In this document: one piece after another, positions 1 to 6,594 of the stretch
Position numbering within the stretch: the first letter of the stretch is position 1
How the letters are laid out: each line of letters opens with the position of its first letter
Assembly (NCBI GenBank): GCA_028698765.1
Contig: JAQVVW010000067.1
Location: 1 to 7,136 of the forward strand
From: Methanoculleus sp.
Lineage (GTDB): Archaea > Halobacteriota > Methanomicrobia > Methanomicrobiales > Methanoculleaceae
Direction: 5' to 3'
DNA: 7,136 bases
The notes under the pieces: model-generated
The model's database searches: none
Told to the model about the DNA's origin: nothing
Seen by the model: the letters and a program-made list of their open reading frames with translations, nothing else
Made by a program: the position numbers and the translations under genes

Positions 1-1050
1 GCAGTTGCGGGCTTTCGCCATCTTCAGGGCGGCGATCGTGTCCGCCGTCTCCCCTGACTGCGAGACCGCGATCGCGAGGCCGTGGAGGGGCGGGGTGAAG
101 TACTTGAACTCCGATCCCATCTCGACCCGTACCGGTATGCCGCAGAGCGGTTCGGCCAGGTACTTGAAGACCAGGGCGGTGTGGTAGGACGTCCCGCACG
201 CGACCAGGGTGATCTCGTCGGCCTCCGTGACCATCCGCTGCACGCGCTCGTCGATGCCCGCCCTGATGGTCTCGTAGAATGACTGGGGCTGCTCGTAGAT
301 CTCTTTTAGCATGTAATGGGCGAACCCGCCCTTCCGGGTATCCTCGACGCACCAGTTGATCAGTTCGATCGGGCGCTCCACTGTTTGGCCGTTGTGGTAG
401 ACCGTGTAGCGGCCGGGCGTGAGATCGGCGACGTCCCCGTCTTCGAGGAAGATCACGCGTTCGGTGTACTCGAGGAGCGGCGTCATATCCGAGGCGGCGA
501 AGACCTCGGCATCCCCGATGCCGAGGACGAGCGGGCTCGCATCGCGGGCGGCGACGATTCTCTGTGTATCTTCCGCGATCGCGAGGACGGCATACGAGCC
601 CCGGAGCAGGGGGAGGGTCGCGTTGACCGCCGCGAGGAGATCGCCATCGTAGTGCTCCTCGATGAGGTGGGCGATCACCTCGGTGTCGGTCTCCGACCGG
701 AAGGTGTGGCCGCGTCCTTCGAGCTGCCGCTTCAGTTCGCCGTAGTTCTCGATGACCCCGTTGTGCACCACGGCGATCCTTCCCGAGCAGTCGGTGTGCG
801 GGTGGGCGTTGAGGTCGTTCGGTTCACCGTGAGTGGCCCAACGGGTATGCCCGATTCCGGTGGATCCGCGGAGATCGGCCGCCCCGGCCTCGCCGTCCGA
901 GATGCGGCCGGTCTTCTTGTAGATCTCGATTGCGCTCCCGACCGTCGCGATCCCGAAGGAGTCGTAACCCCGGTACTCAAGCCGCTTCAGCCCCTGGATC
1001 AGAACCGGGGTTGCATCCCGTCTCCCGATATAGCCGACGATCCCGCACAT
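1..1050 (-). CDS. glmS: Glutamine--fructose-6-phosphate aminotransferase (isomerizing), partial at C-terminus
   Basis: GlmS makes glucosamine-6-phosphate from fructose-6-phosphate using ammonia from glutamine; it is the cytoplasmic entry step to UDP-GlcNAc. The first 350 residues are in the window. The protein opens with MCGIVGYIG; Cys2 is the nucleophile of the class II (Ntn) glutamine amidotransferase domain, exposed once Met1 is removed, which fixes the start. Further glutaminase motifs are RGYD (about 27-30), HTRWATHG (68-75), HNGVIEN (96-102) and SETDTEVIAHL (119-129). KEIYEQP (249-255) marks the linker region, followed by the first SIS sugar-isomerase domain with CGTSYH (285-290) and SQSGETADT (330-338). 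About 230-260 residues, including the second SIS domain, lie beyond base 1. The start ATG directly follows the TAG stop of the preceding gene, so translation is probably coupled. One small oddity is Phe in RGYDSFG where Ala is usual. Identity is certain from motifs; completeness cannot be judged. Confidence 0.97.
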   Translation of the reverse strand, partial: MCGIVGYIGRRDATPVLIQGLKRLEYRGYDSFGIATVGSAIEIYKKTGRISDGEAGAADLRGSTGIGHTRWATHGEPNDLNAHPHTDCSGRIAVVHNGVIENYGELKRQLEGRGHTFRSETDTEVIAHLIEEHYDGDLLAAVNATLPLLRGSYAVLAIAEDTQRIVAARDASPLVLGIGDAEVFAASDMTPLLEYTERVIFLEDGDVADLTPGRYTVYHNGQTVERPIELINWCVEDTRKGGFAHYMLKEIYEQPQSFYETIRAGIDERVQRMVTEADEITLVACGTSYHTALVFKYLAEPLCGIPVRVEMGSEFKYFTPPLHGLAIAVSQSGETADTIAALKMAKARNC

Positions 1051-2202
1051 CTACATCACCCGCGTGCCGTCCTCGATGAGGCCGACCACCGTCTTCCGCT
1101 CACCGACGGTGACATTGTTACCCGCGATGCAGTTCTTAAACGTTGTGAACGGTGCCGCGCGGACTCCCTCACCGAGGACTGCGCCGAACTCCTCCTTCTG
1201 AATGCGGTCGCCGACCTCGATGAGGGTCGCGGACGGGTAGGTGGTGGTATGGTCGGCGAGGATGCACCCCTGGCCGAGGACTGCCGAGACGATCCTCGAA
1301 TGCGACCCGATCGTGACGTCGTTCATGATGAGCGAGTCGGCGACGTAGGTGAACGGCTCAAGCACCACCCGGTCGCCGATGCTCGAATCGGGCATGATCA
1401 CGGTGTTCGGGCCGATGTTGCAGTTGCTCCCGATGGTGACGGGGCCGTAGATGACGGTGTTCGGCCCCACGGTTGTTCCGGCGCCGATACGCACGGTGCC
1501 CCGGCGGATGACGGATGCGTCGACCTCCCCCGCGATCCCGGGCCTGACCCCCCGAAGCATCCGGCTGTTCAGTTTCAGGAGATCCCAGGGGTAGACGGCG
1601 TCCTGCCAGTCGTCCGCCGGGATCGCACGTATCCGCCGGCCCGACGCGATCATGGCGGAGAGGGCGTCGGGGATCTCGGTCGTCCGGAGGAAGGAGAAGA
1701 CATCGGGTGTGAAGGAGTAAATGCCGGTCGATACCGTGAACGTCGGGGCGTCTTCGGGCTTCTCGACGATCTCGCGGACGATGCCGTTCCTGATCACCAC
1801 GACCCCGAAGTTCGAGGGGTTCGGGTGCTCGGCGACGAGCACGGCGTTCCGCTCCTCCTTGATCCGGGCGATCGATCCGGCGTTGATGTAGTTGTCGCCG
1901 GGGAGGACGAGGAAATCGTCCGTGATCTCCGATGCAGCCGCCCGCAGAGCATCCGCGGTCCCGAGCTGACGCTCCTGCACGACGACCTGGATCGGGGCGT
2001 CAAGTTTGTTGAGGTGCCGGATGACCTCTTCCTTCCGGTAGCCGACCACCACCACGATCTCGCGGATTCCGTTCTCGAGAAGGGCGTCGATGACGTACTC
2101 GATGATCGGCCGGTTCGCGACCGGGAGCATGGCTTTCGGCTTGCTCCTCGTCAGCGGCCGCAGACGGCTCCCTTCTCCTGCTGCTAGAATGACTGCCTGC
2201 AT
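1051..2202 (-). CDS. GlmU-like sugar-1-phosphate nucleotidylyltransferase with divergent left-handed beta-helix domain
   Basis: 383 residues. The N-terminal Rossmann-like nucleotidyltransferase domain (about 1-225) has the activation loop LAAGEGSRLRPLT (6-18), PKAMLPVANRP (22-32), QLGTADAL (79-86), the metal Asp in PGDN (101-104) and EKPE (147-150). The C-terminal part (about 235-380) carries hexapeptide repeats such as VTIGSNCNIGPNTVI, so a left-handed beta-helix is expected. It is a paralogue of the next gene upstream, with the same layout and similar length. Where that copy has PHFNY, this one has EPFTY: the position of the acetyltransferase catalytic His is Pro283, and the archaeal NLR motif is absent. 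PGDN recalls glucose-1-phosphate thymidylyltransferase (RmlA) rather than GlmU. The substrate is therefore uncertain; it may transfer UMP or dTMP to a hexose-1-phosphate and may not acetylate. The start was placed at the second of two adjacent ATGs because AGGTGAT sits three bases before it; homologues start MQAVILAAGEG. The stop TAG abuts glmS in the same frame. Confidence 0.9.
   Translation of the reverse strand: MQAVILAAGEGSRLRPLTRSKPKAMLPVANRPIIEYVIDALLENGIREIVVVVGYRKEEVIRHLNKLDAPIQVVVQERQLGTADALRAAASEITDDFLVLPGDNYINAGSIARIKEERNAVLVAEHPNPSNFGVVVIRNGIVREIVEKPEDAPTFTVSTGIYSFTPDVFSFLRTTEIPDALSAMIASGRRIRAIPADDWQDAVYPWDLLKLNSRMLRGVRPGIAGEVDASVIRRGTVRIGAGTTVGPNTVIYGPVTIGSNCNIGPNTVIMPDSSIGDRVVLEPFTYVADSLIMNDVTIGSHSRIVSAVLGQGCILADHTTTYPSATLIEVGDRIQKEEFGAVLGEGVRAAPFTTFKNCIAGNNVTVGERKTVVGLIEDGTRVM
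1055..1060 (-). promoter_or_regulatory. Shine-Dalgarno site of glmS, inside the end of the preceding gene
   Basis: GGTGAT on the minus strand lies four bases before the glmS ATG (1050-1048). It overlaps the final Val and Met codons of the upstream gene, just before its TAG. It matches the GGTGAT core complementary to the archaeal 16S rRNA 3' end, and it supports re-initiation at glmS by ribosomes finishing the upstream gene. Confidence 0.7.
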
Positions 2203-2205
2203 CAT

Positions 2206-2212
2206 ATCACCT
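2206..2212 (-). promoter_or_regulatory. Shine-Dalgarno site of the second GlmU-like gene, containing the upstream stop codon
   Basis: AGGTGAT on the minus strand includes the TGA stop (2209-2207) of the upstream glmU. It is followed by two consecutive ATGs, at 2205-2203 and 2202-2200. There is no gap to the first ATG and three bases to the second, close to the four-base gap at glmS, so the second is favoured. The overlap implies coupled translation of the two paralogues. Confidence 0.65.
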
Positions 2213-3406
2213 GATGATTGAGTTCTCCTCGACGCACCCTTCAACGAGGGAGTGGGGAGCCACCCGACTGCCGCTGCCGACAAGGCTCCCGACGTTGACC
2301 GAGCAGTTGATCCCGAAGAGGACGTCGTCGCCGATGATGGCGCCGAACTTCCGTCTCCCGGTGCTCTTCCCGCAGACCTTCACCGTTCCGTTGTCGTGCC
2401 TGAGGTTCGCGACCTTGGTTCCTGCGCCGAAGTTGCAGTTGCTCCCGACGATGCTGTCGCCGATGTAGTTGAAGTGCGGGATCTTCGTCCCCGGCATGAT
2501 GATGGAGTTCTTGAGTTCGGTCGCGTGCCCGATGTGGCAGTTATCCCCGATGGCGGTGGAGCCCCGGATGTAGGCGTGGGGACCGATGACGCAGTTCTCG
2601 CCGATGATGCAGGCCCCCTCGATATAGGTTCCGGACCGGATGACCGTCCCTTCCCCTATGCTGACCGTCTCCGGGACGATGCATCCGTCCTCGACGGCGC
2701 CGTGTCGTTCTGGGTGGATCGAGGCGAGGAGCCCCTCGTTTGCGTCGAGGAGATCCCACGGCTGCCCCACATCGAGCCAGTATTCCAGCGGGTATGCCCC
2801 GAGCGTCCCCTCCCGGATATAGGCATCGAGTGCGTCGGTCAGCTCGAACTCGCCCCGGCCGGAGACCTTGATGCCTGTAAGAAGGTCGAAGATGCCGGGG
2901 TCGAAGAGGTAGGCGCCCGCGTTGATCAGGTTGCTCTTCGGCTCCTCGGACTTCTCTTCGAGACCGGTGATGCGGTCATCTTCCACGGTCACCACGCCGT
3001 AGTCCTGCGGGTGGTCGGTCTCGTGAATTCCCACGCACGGAGCGTCCATCCGGCAGAGCCTCCCGATATCTTCGGATTTGAGGATCATGTCCCCGTTTAA
3101 GAGGAGGAACCGGTCGTCGATCATCCCCGCCGTCACCCGCAGGGCGTCGGCGGTGCCGAGCTGGTGGCGCTGGGTCACGTAGGTGATGTTCACGCCAAGG
3201 CTGCTGCCGTCCCCGAAGTGGTTCCGGATCTCGCGTTCAAAGTAGCCGACGACGAAGATGAAGTCGGTGATCCCTGCATTGCGGGCCGCGACGATCAGGT
3301 GCTCCATCATCGGGCGGTTCGCGATCGGAAGCATCACCTTCGGGCGCCGGGCGGTCAGGGGACGCATTCGTTTCCCCTCTCCTGCTGCCAGTACGACACA
3401 TTGCAT
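2207..3406 (-). CDS. glmU: Bifunctional GlmU: glucosamine-1-phosphate acetyltransferase / sugar-1-phosphate uridylyltransferase
   Basis: 399 residues. This is the better GlmU candidate of the pair. The enzyme acetylates glucosamine-1-phosphate from acetyl-CoA and transfers UMP from UTP to give UDP-GlcNAc. The nucleotidyltransferase domain (about 1-230) shows LAAGEGKRMRPLT (6-18), PKVMLPIANRP (22-32), QLGTADAL (82-89), the metal-binding NGD (104-106), EEKSEE (150-155) and NAGAYLF (162-168). A hexapeptide left-handed beta-helix follows (about 237-375). PHFNYIGDS (310-318) places His311 where bacterial GlmU has its catalytic His in HLTYLGD and archaeal ST0452-type proteins have theirs. FGAGT and NLRHDNGTVKV (334-344) are the acetyl-acceptor and CoA region typical of archaeal homologues. 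It lies three bases after glmM, with GGAG (3416-3413) six bases before the ATG, and its stop is inside the next gene's ribosome-binding site. Family knowledge supports the activity; which copy does uridylylation in vivo is inference. Confidence 0.92.
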   Translation of the reverse strand: MQCVVLAAGEGKRMRPLTARRPKVMLPIANRPMMEHLIVAARNAGITDFIFVVGYFEREIRNHFGDGSSLGVNITYVTQRHQLGTADALRVTAGMIDDRFLLLNGDMILKSEDIGRLCRMDAPCVGIHETDHPQDYGVVTVEDDRITGLEEKSEEPKSNLINAGAYLFDPGIFDLLTGIKVSGRGEFELTDALDAYIREGTLGAYPLEYWLDVGQPWDLLDANEGLLASIHPERHGAVEDGCIVPETVSIGEGTVIRSGTYIEGACIIGENCVIGPHAYIRGSTAIGDNCHIGHATELKNSIIMPGTKIPHFNYIGDSIVGSNCNFGAGTKVANLRHDNGTVKVCGKSTGRRKFGAIIGDDVLFGINCSVNVGSLVGSGSRVAPHSLVEGCVEENSIIR

Positions 3407-3409
3407 ATG

Positions 3410-4666
3410 TTACTCCAGAGTATGTTTTGCCTTCTCAAGGGCGGCATGCCCCGCTTCAAGCATCTCTTTCGCCTTTGCGGGTGTTCTTCCCTCGGCCGTG
3501 ATCCGGACCTTCGGCTCGGTGCCGCTTGCCCGGATCAGGTACCAGCCGTCTTCGTCCTCGGACCGGACACCGTGCGTCGGCTCACCCGCGCCCATCGCCG
3601 CCATGATCTCCCGCGGGGCGCTGATCCGGTATGACTCCCGGAGGAGGGTGTAGCGGGGCATCCGGTCGAGCTCCTCGGCGATCGACCACTCCGACGCGAT
3701 CTCACAGAGGAGGGCCGCGGCGTAGATCCCGTCCGGGCAGTAGGAGTGCCCGGGGAAGATCCAGCTCCCCGATGCCTCGCCGCCGAAGTCCCCCCAGGAG
3801 AGGAGCTCTTCGGAGACGAAACTATCGCCGACCGGCGTGCGGCGGACTTCTGCGACCTCCTCGATCGCCATCGAGGCGTCGACGGTGGTGACGACGCGTT
3901 TGCGGTCGAGATACTTCGCAAAGAGCATGAGGAGGTGGTCGCCGTCGATGTAGCGGCCGCGTTCGTCGAACGCCATCATCCTGTCTGCGTCGCCGTCGTG
4001 GATCACCGCGCATCCCGCGCCCCGCCGCCGGACGATCTCGCCGATGTAGGGGAGGTTTGCTTCGAGCGGTTCCGACGGCCGGGCAAACCGGCCCATGACG
4101 TTGCAGTTCAGGCCGATTACGGTCGCCCCGGCTGCGGTGAGGAGGTCGGGGGTGATGACGCTCCCGGCACCGTTGCCGCAGTCGAGGACGGCCGTGACGG
4201 GGCGGGAGAGGCTGACTTTATCGAGGATCGCCTCCCGGTGCGCGTCCACCGCGTCGATGGGGGAAACGTGCCCCTGCTCATCCCAGGTTCTCCAGTGTGT
4301 GGCGCGGAGCGCCTCTTCGATCGCCGCCTGCTGCCGGAGAGTGAACGACGATCCGTCGGGGTTGAGGAGTTTGATCCCGTTGTAGGACTCGGGGTTATGG
4401 GAGGCGGTGATCATGCACCCTGCGTCCGTGTTCCGTGTAGCGTGCGCGACGGTCGGGGTGGGCGCGATTCCGCAGGAGTAGACGGTTGCACCGGCTGAGA
4501 GCATCCCGGCGACGACAGCGTGCTCAAGCAGTTCGCTGGTCGTGCGGGTGTCCCGGCCGACGGTGATCGTTGAAGCCCCGGCTGCGGTGACCGCCCCGAT
4601 GCGGAGCGCGAGATCGACGAGCCCGGAGCCGAACTCCCGCCGGATGCCGGAAGAGCCGAAAAGCAT
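3410..4666 (-). CDS. glmM: Phosphoglucosamine mutase (phosphohexomutase family)
   Basis: 418 residues. It is an alpha-D-phosphohexomutase, expected to convert glucosamine-6-phosphate to glucosamine-1-phosphate through a phosphoserine intermediate. All four active-site loops are present: the phosphoserine loop TASHNP with Ser89 (87-92, followed by SYNGIK), the Mg loop DGDADR (224-229), the sugar-specificity loop GGEASG (295-300) and the phosphate-binding loop RASGTEPKVR (379-388). The N-terminus MLFGSSGIR (1-9) is the usual family opening and supports this start. No strong ribosome-binding site stands before it: GGGT touches the ATG and AAGGA is further back. The protein is about 25-40 residues shorter than common GlmM/ManB enzymes, with no visible loss of a motif. 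The sugar loop alone does not separate glucosamine from mannose or glucose phosphates; the role rests on position at the head of a glmM-glmU-glmU-like-glmS cluster. The stop TAA lies three bases before the glmU ATG. Confidence 0.9.
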   Translation of the reverse strand: MLFGSSGIRREFGSGLVDLALRIGAVTAAGASTITVGRDTRTTSELLEHAVVAGMLSAGATVYSCGIAPTPTVAHATRNTDAGCMITASHNPESYNGIKLLNPDGSSFTLRQQAAIEEALRATHWRTWDEQGHVSPIDAVDAHREAILDKVSLSRPVTAVLDCGNGAGSVITPDLLTAAGATVIGLNCNVMGRFARPSEPLEANLPYIGEIVRRRGAGCAVIHDGDADRMMAFDERGRYIDGDHLLMLFAKYLDRKRVVTTVDASMAIEEVAEVRRTPVGDSFVSEELLSWGDFGGEASGSWIFPGHSYCPDGIYAAALLCEIASEWSIAEELDRMPRYTLLRESYRISAPREIMAAMGAGEPTHGVRSEDEDGWYLIRASGTEPKVRITAEGRTPAKAKEMLEAGHAALEKAKHTLE

Positions 4667-4678
4667 ACCCTGTATAAT

Positions 4679-4699
4679 CCTTTCTTTCCTAAAAAAAGG
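4679..4699 (-). terminator. T-tract and weak hairpin in the spacer before the glm operon (possible terminator)
   Basis: The 36-base spacer 4667-4702 is the only clear intergenic gap and is far more AT-rich than its surroundings. In the sense of the genes it has seven T in a row (4697-4691). These, with the two preceding C, can pair to AAAGAAAGG (4687-4679) as nine base pairs including one G-U, over a three-base AGG loop. Archaeal transcription often ends at U-runs, so termination of the upstream operon here is plausible. The U-run forms the 5' arm rather than trailing a stem, so it is not a bacterial-type terminator. A leader or regulatory role for glmM is equally possible. Confidence 0.3.
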
Positions 4700-4702
4700 T
4701 AT

Positions 4703-5308
4703 TCATCGTCCGTAGGGGCACCAGTGTTCGAGGCCGAGGAGACCGCTGGCCCCGGCAGCCGAGGGTCCAAGGAATATCATCCGTTTCTTCTCCCGGTACT
4801 CGTCGATGCAGGTGACCCCTGCATCGCTCGTCATGCCGTCCCCGGCGACCAGGAGGATATCGGCCGCCTCCGGCGTATCAACGATCTGCTGCGCAAGCGC
4901 CCGCTCGAGCACCGGCATCGGGCCGACGAGGTAGACCCGTTTCCCGGCGACCTCGCGGGAGAGTTCCGCAAGGCAGGGGGCGTAAGAGTCGGGGGTGCAG
5001 GGCCTGAGCCTCCGTGCCAGGCAGAGGAACGCCGAGACGGCGTTGATGATCGCGCCCGCCGCGCCTCGCTGCTTCTGATTGCCGAGCGGCGCACCGAACA
5101 TAAAGGAGATCCGGGTGTTCGCCCGGACCGGTTCGCTCGTGATGAATTGCCCGATCCGCCCTCCAAAGCACCCCTCCATGGCGACGCCTCTCGGGTACTG
5201 GCAGACGTCTGCGTCGCAATTCACGCTGAGCGTCACGATACCGTCCTCGCATCCGCTGTCTGCGAGGATCGTCTCCAGTTTCTCGACTGCACTGTTCCAG
5301 AAACTCAT
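4703..5308 (-). CDS. Cys-rich protein with DUF364-like C-terminal region, function unknown
   Basis: 201 residues, no signal peptide or clear membrane span. I recognise no enzyme with confidence. The region from about 83 to 182 resembles the DUF4213/DUF364 (putative heavy-metal chelation) family: an Ala/Gly-rich helix ending in INAVSAF (88-94), then GKRVYLVGPMP (122-132), a second strand ADILLVAGDGM (149-159) and IFLGPS (178-183), which parallel the family's GKKVxVVGHFP and VGPxTP segments. The protein is shorter at the C-terminus than those family members I recall. It has nine Cys (20, 31, 36, 47, 96, 104, 112, 167, 197), including CDADVC at 31-36, which would suit metal or Fe-S binding. The start has a strong GGAGG (5320-5316) seven bases upstream, and its ATG overlaps the stop of the cyclase-family gene as ATGA. 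The family assignment comes from memory of motifs and is tentative; the coding call is firm because of the coupling and the start site. Confidence 0.8.
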   Translation of the reverse strand: MSFWNSAVEKLETILADSGCEDGIVTLSVNCDADVCQYPRGVAMEGCFGGRIGQFITSEPVRANTRISFMFGAPLGNQKQRGAAGAIINAVSAFLCLARRLRPCTPDSYAPCLAELSREVAGKRVYLVGPMPVLERALAQQIVDTPEAADILLVAGDGMTSDAGVTCIDEYREKKRMIFLGPSAAGASGLLGLEHWCPYGR

Positions 5309-5916
5309 GGTTCTTCCTCCGTATCCGATAGTATTACCCGCACAGGCGACCCGTCGGCGCCTTTGAGCCGCAGGGGGAGCGCCGTCATGGAATAGTCTCC
5401 TTCCGGCACGGCCGATAGGTCGAGCAACTCGAGGATGACCGTCCCGCTCCCGAGCAGCTGGCGGTGGACGGAACCGTCGCCGTGAAACGATTCCACCGAC
5501 GGGGTATCGATCCCGAGACAGGCGATCCCGGTATCGACGATCATCCCCGCCGCTTCGAGCGAGAGCGACGGGTACCCGGGGTCGAATTCCCGCCGCCCGG
5601 AGAACCGGGTCTTTACGAGGATCGCCTTCGCGCCGTCGAGGCGGCCGGCGAGATGGCCGGGTTCGATCACCTCCCCCGCGTCGCTGCAGTCGAGCACCCG
5701 CGCAGGCCCCACCAGCACCGGGATCGGGATCTCGTCGACCGTCAGCCCCCCTTCGATGTAGTGCGACGGGGCGTCGCTATGCGTTCCCGTATGGCTCCCG
5801 AGCACCATCTCGGTCACGCGGTACTGTCCGTTGTCGATCTCGTGGAAGCGGGGCCGGACGTCGCCCGGGTAGAGGATGCAGTCCTCGGAGAGATCCCGGG
5901 TGATGTCGTAGATCAT
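5305..5916 (-). CDS. Cyclase family protein (kynurenine formamidase-like metal-dependent hydrolase)
   Basis: 203 residues, near the usual 200-220 of the family (PF04199). The metal-binding signature HxGTHxDxPxH is intact as HTGTHSDAPSH: His42, His46, Asp48 and His52. Further family positions are IDTPSVES (136-143), His151 and Glu163 in ILELLDL, which complete the active site in kynurenine formamidases. Members hydrolyse N-formylkynurenine, other amides, or act as cyclases and isatin hydrolases; the substrate cannot be read from sequence. No tryptophan-degradation gene is in view, so KynB activity should not be assumed. The same frame stays open upstream to 6036, but that 40-residue extension is Arg/Pro/Gly-rich and lies inside pcm. 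The start chosen has GAGGTG eight bases before it, begins MIYDITRDLS as homologues do, and overlaps the pcm stop as ATGA. Its own stop overlaps the next ATG in the same way, so three genes are probably translated in a chain. Confidence 0.92.
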   Translation of the reverse strand: MIYDITRDLSEDCILYPGDVRPRFHEIDNGQYRVTEMVLGSHTGTHSDAPSHYIEGGLTVDEIPIPVLVGPARVLDCSDAGEVIEPGHLAGRLDGAKAILVKTRFSGRREFDPGYPSLSLEAAGMIVDTGIACLGIDTPSVESFHGDGSVHRQLLGSGTVILELLDLSAVPEGDYSMTALPLRLKGADGSPVRVILSDTEEEP

Positions 5917-6581
5917 CGCGGGGACACCTCTCCCCGCCACCCGAACTGCCCGATCAGCGGCACGAAGCAGACGCCGCCGAGCGGGATCGTCTCCACCCTG
6001 TCTTCGCGTTTGACGAGTTTGACGAGGTCCTGGCATTCCCGTGGTCCGACAGGGGCGATCAATCGCCCTCCCTTGCCGAGCTGCTCAACCAGAGGGCCGG
6101 GGATCTCGGGGGATGCCGCGGTGACGATGATAGCGTCGTAGGGCGCCTCCGGCGGATAGCCCTGCGTGCCGTCACCGACGACGACCCGGACACCGGTGAC
6201 CCCCGCCCGGGCGAAGTTCTCCCGCGCCCGGTCGGCGAGTTCCGGCAGGCGTTCGACGGAGATGACCTCCCCGGCGAGTTCGGCCAGGATCGCCGCCTGG
6301 TAGCCGCTGCCGGTTCCGATCTCGAGGACGCGGTCGTGGGAGCGGATCTCCAGTTGTTCGGTCATGACGGCGACGATGTAGGGCTGGGAGATGGTCTGCC
6401 CCTCGCCTATGGGGAGCGGGCGGTCTTCGTAGGCGGCACGCTCCCAGTTCTCCGGCACGAAGAGGTGGCGGGGGATCTTCTCCATCGCGGCAAGAACCCG
6501 CTCGTCCCTGACCCCTCTCGCCCGGATCTGGAACTCCACCATCTCCTCGCGCTCCCTCTGGCAGGGGTCGGCCGTTGTCAT
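5913..6581 (-). CDS. pcm: Protein-L-isoaspartate O-methyltransferase
   Basis: 222 residues, typical length. It transfers methyl from S-adenosylmethionine to the side-chain carboxyl of isoaspartyl residues in damaged proteins, which starts their repair to aspartate, in the cytoplasm. Visible motifs: MVEFQIRARGV (14-24), IPRHLFVP (36-43), the family signature TISQPYIVA (63-71), the SAM-binding motif I VLEIGTGSGYQAA (85-97), ISVER (107-111) with an acidic residue at the end of strand 2, GDGTQGYP (136-143) and YDAIIVTAA (148-156). GGRLIAPVG (171-179) is the late Rossmann strand region. The start has GGGAG (6591-6587) five bases upstream; the spacer to the preceding gene is 13 bases. The stop overlaps the ATG of the cyclase-family gene. 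Repair of proteins and the neighbouring Fe-S assembly gene suggest housekeeping genes in one transcript, with no evident functional link. Confidence 0.96.
   Translation of the reverse strand: MTTADPCQREREEMVEFQIRARGVRDERVLAAMEKIPRHLFVPENWERAAYEDRPLPIGEGQTISQPYIVAVMTEQLEIRSHDRVLEIGTGSGYQAAILAELAGEVISVERLPELADRARENFARAGVTGVRVVVGDGTQGYPPEAPYDAIIVTAASPEIPGPLVEQLGKGGRLIAPVGPRECQDLVKLVKREDRVETIPLGGVCFVPLIGQFGWRGEVSPR
5925..5930 (-). promoter_or_regulatory. Shine-Dalgarno site that sets the cyclase-family start
   Basis: GAGGTG on the minus strand ends eight bases before the ATG at 5916-5914 and lies in the last codons of pcm. It supports the short start over the open-frame ATG at 6036, which would add 40 residues unlike the family. 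Confidence 0.65.
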
Positions 6582-6594
6582 ACCTTCTCCCGGA

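Noticed and set aside
316..2187. 623-codon open frame on the plus strand across glmS and the GlmU-like gene
   Set aside because: It lies opposite two well-identified genes that share one frame, so the antisense frame stays open through both in GC-rich DNA. Its translation is a low-complexity run rich in Asp, Arg, Val, Gly and Pro with no recognisable domain. The same applies to the plus-strand frames at 2252-3100, 3746-4498 and 5464-6141.
2203..2283. Longer start (2283) for the second GlmU-like gene
   Set aside because: It would add 27 residues unrelated to the family, overlap the upstream glmU by 77 bases, and ignore the AGGTGAT site just before 2205-2200.
4671..4690. Archaeal promoter (BRE plus TATA) for glmM in the spacer
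   Set aside because: AGGAAAGAAAGG followed by ATTATACA looks faintly like BRE/TATA, but the TATA-like element is only about 5 bases from the ATG, too close for a transcript that includes the start codon.
5917..6036. Longer start (6036) for the cyclase-family gene
   Set aside because: The added 40 residues are Arg/Pro/Gly-rich shadow translation of pcm; the family N-terminus and the ribosome-binding site both point to 5916.
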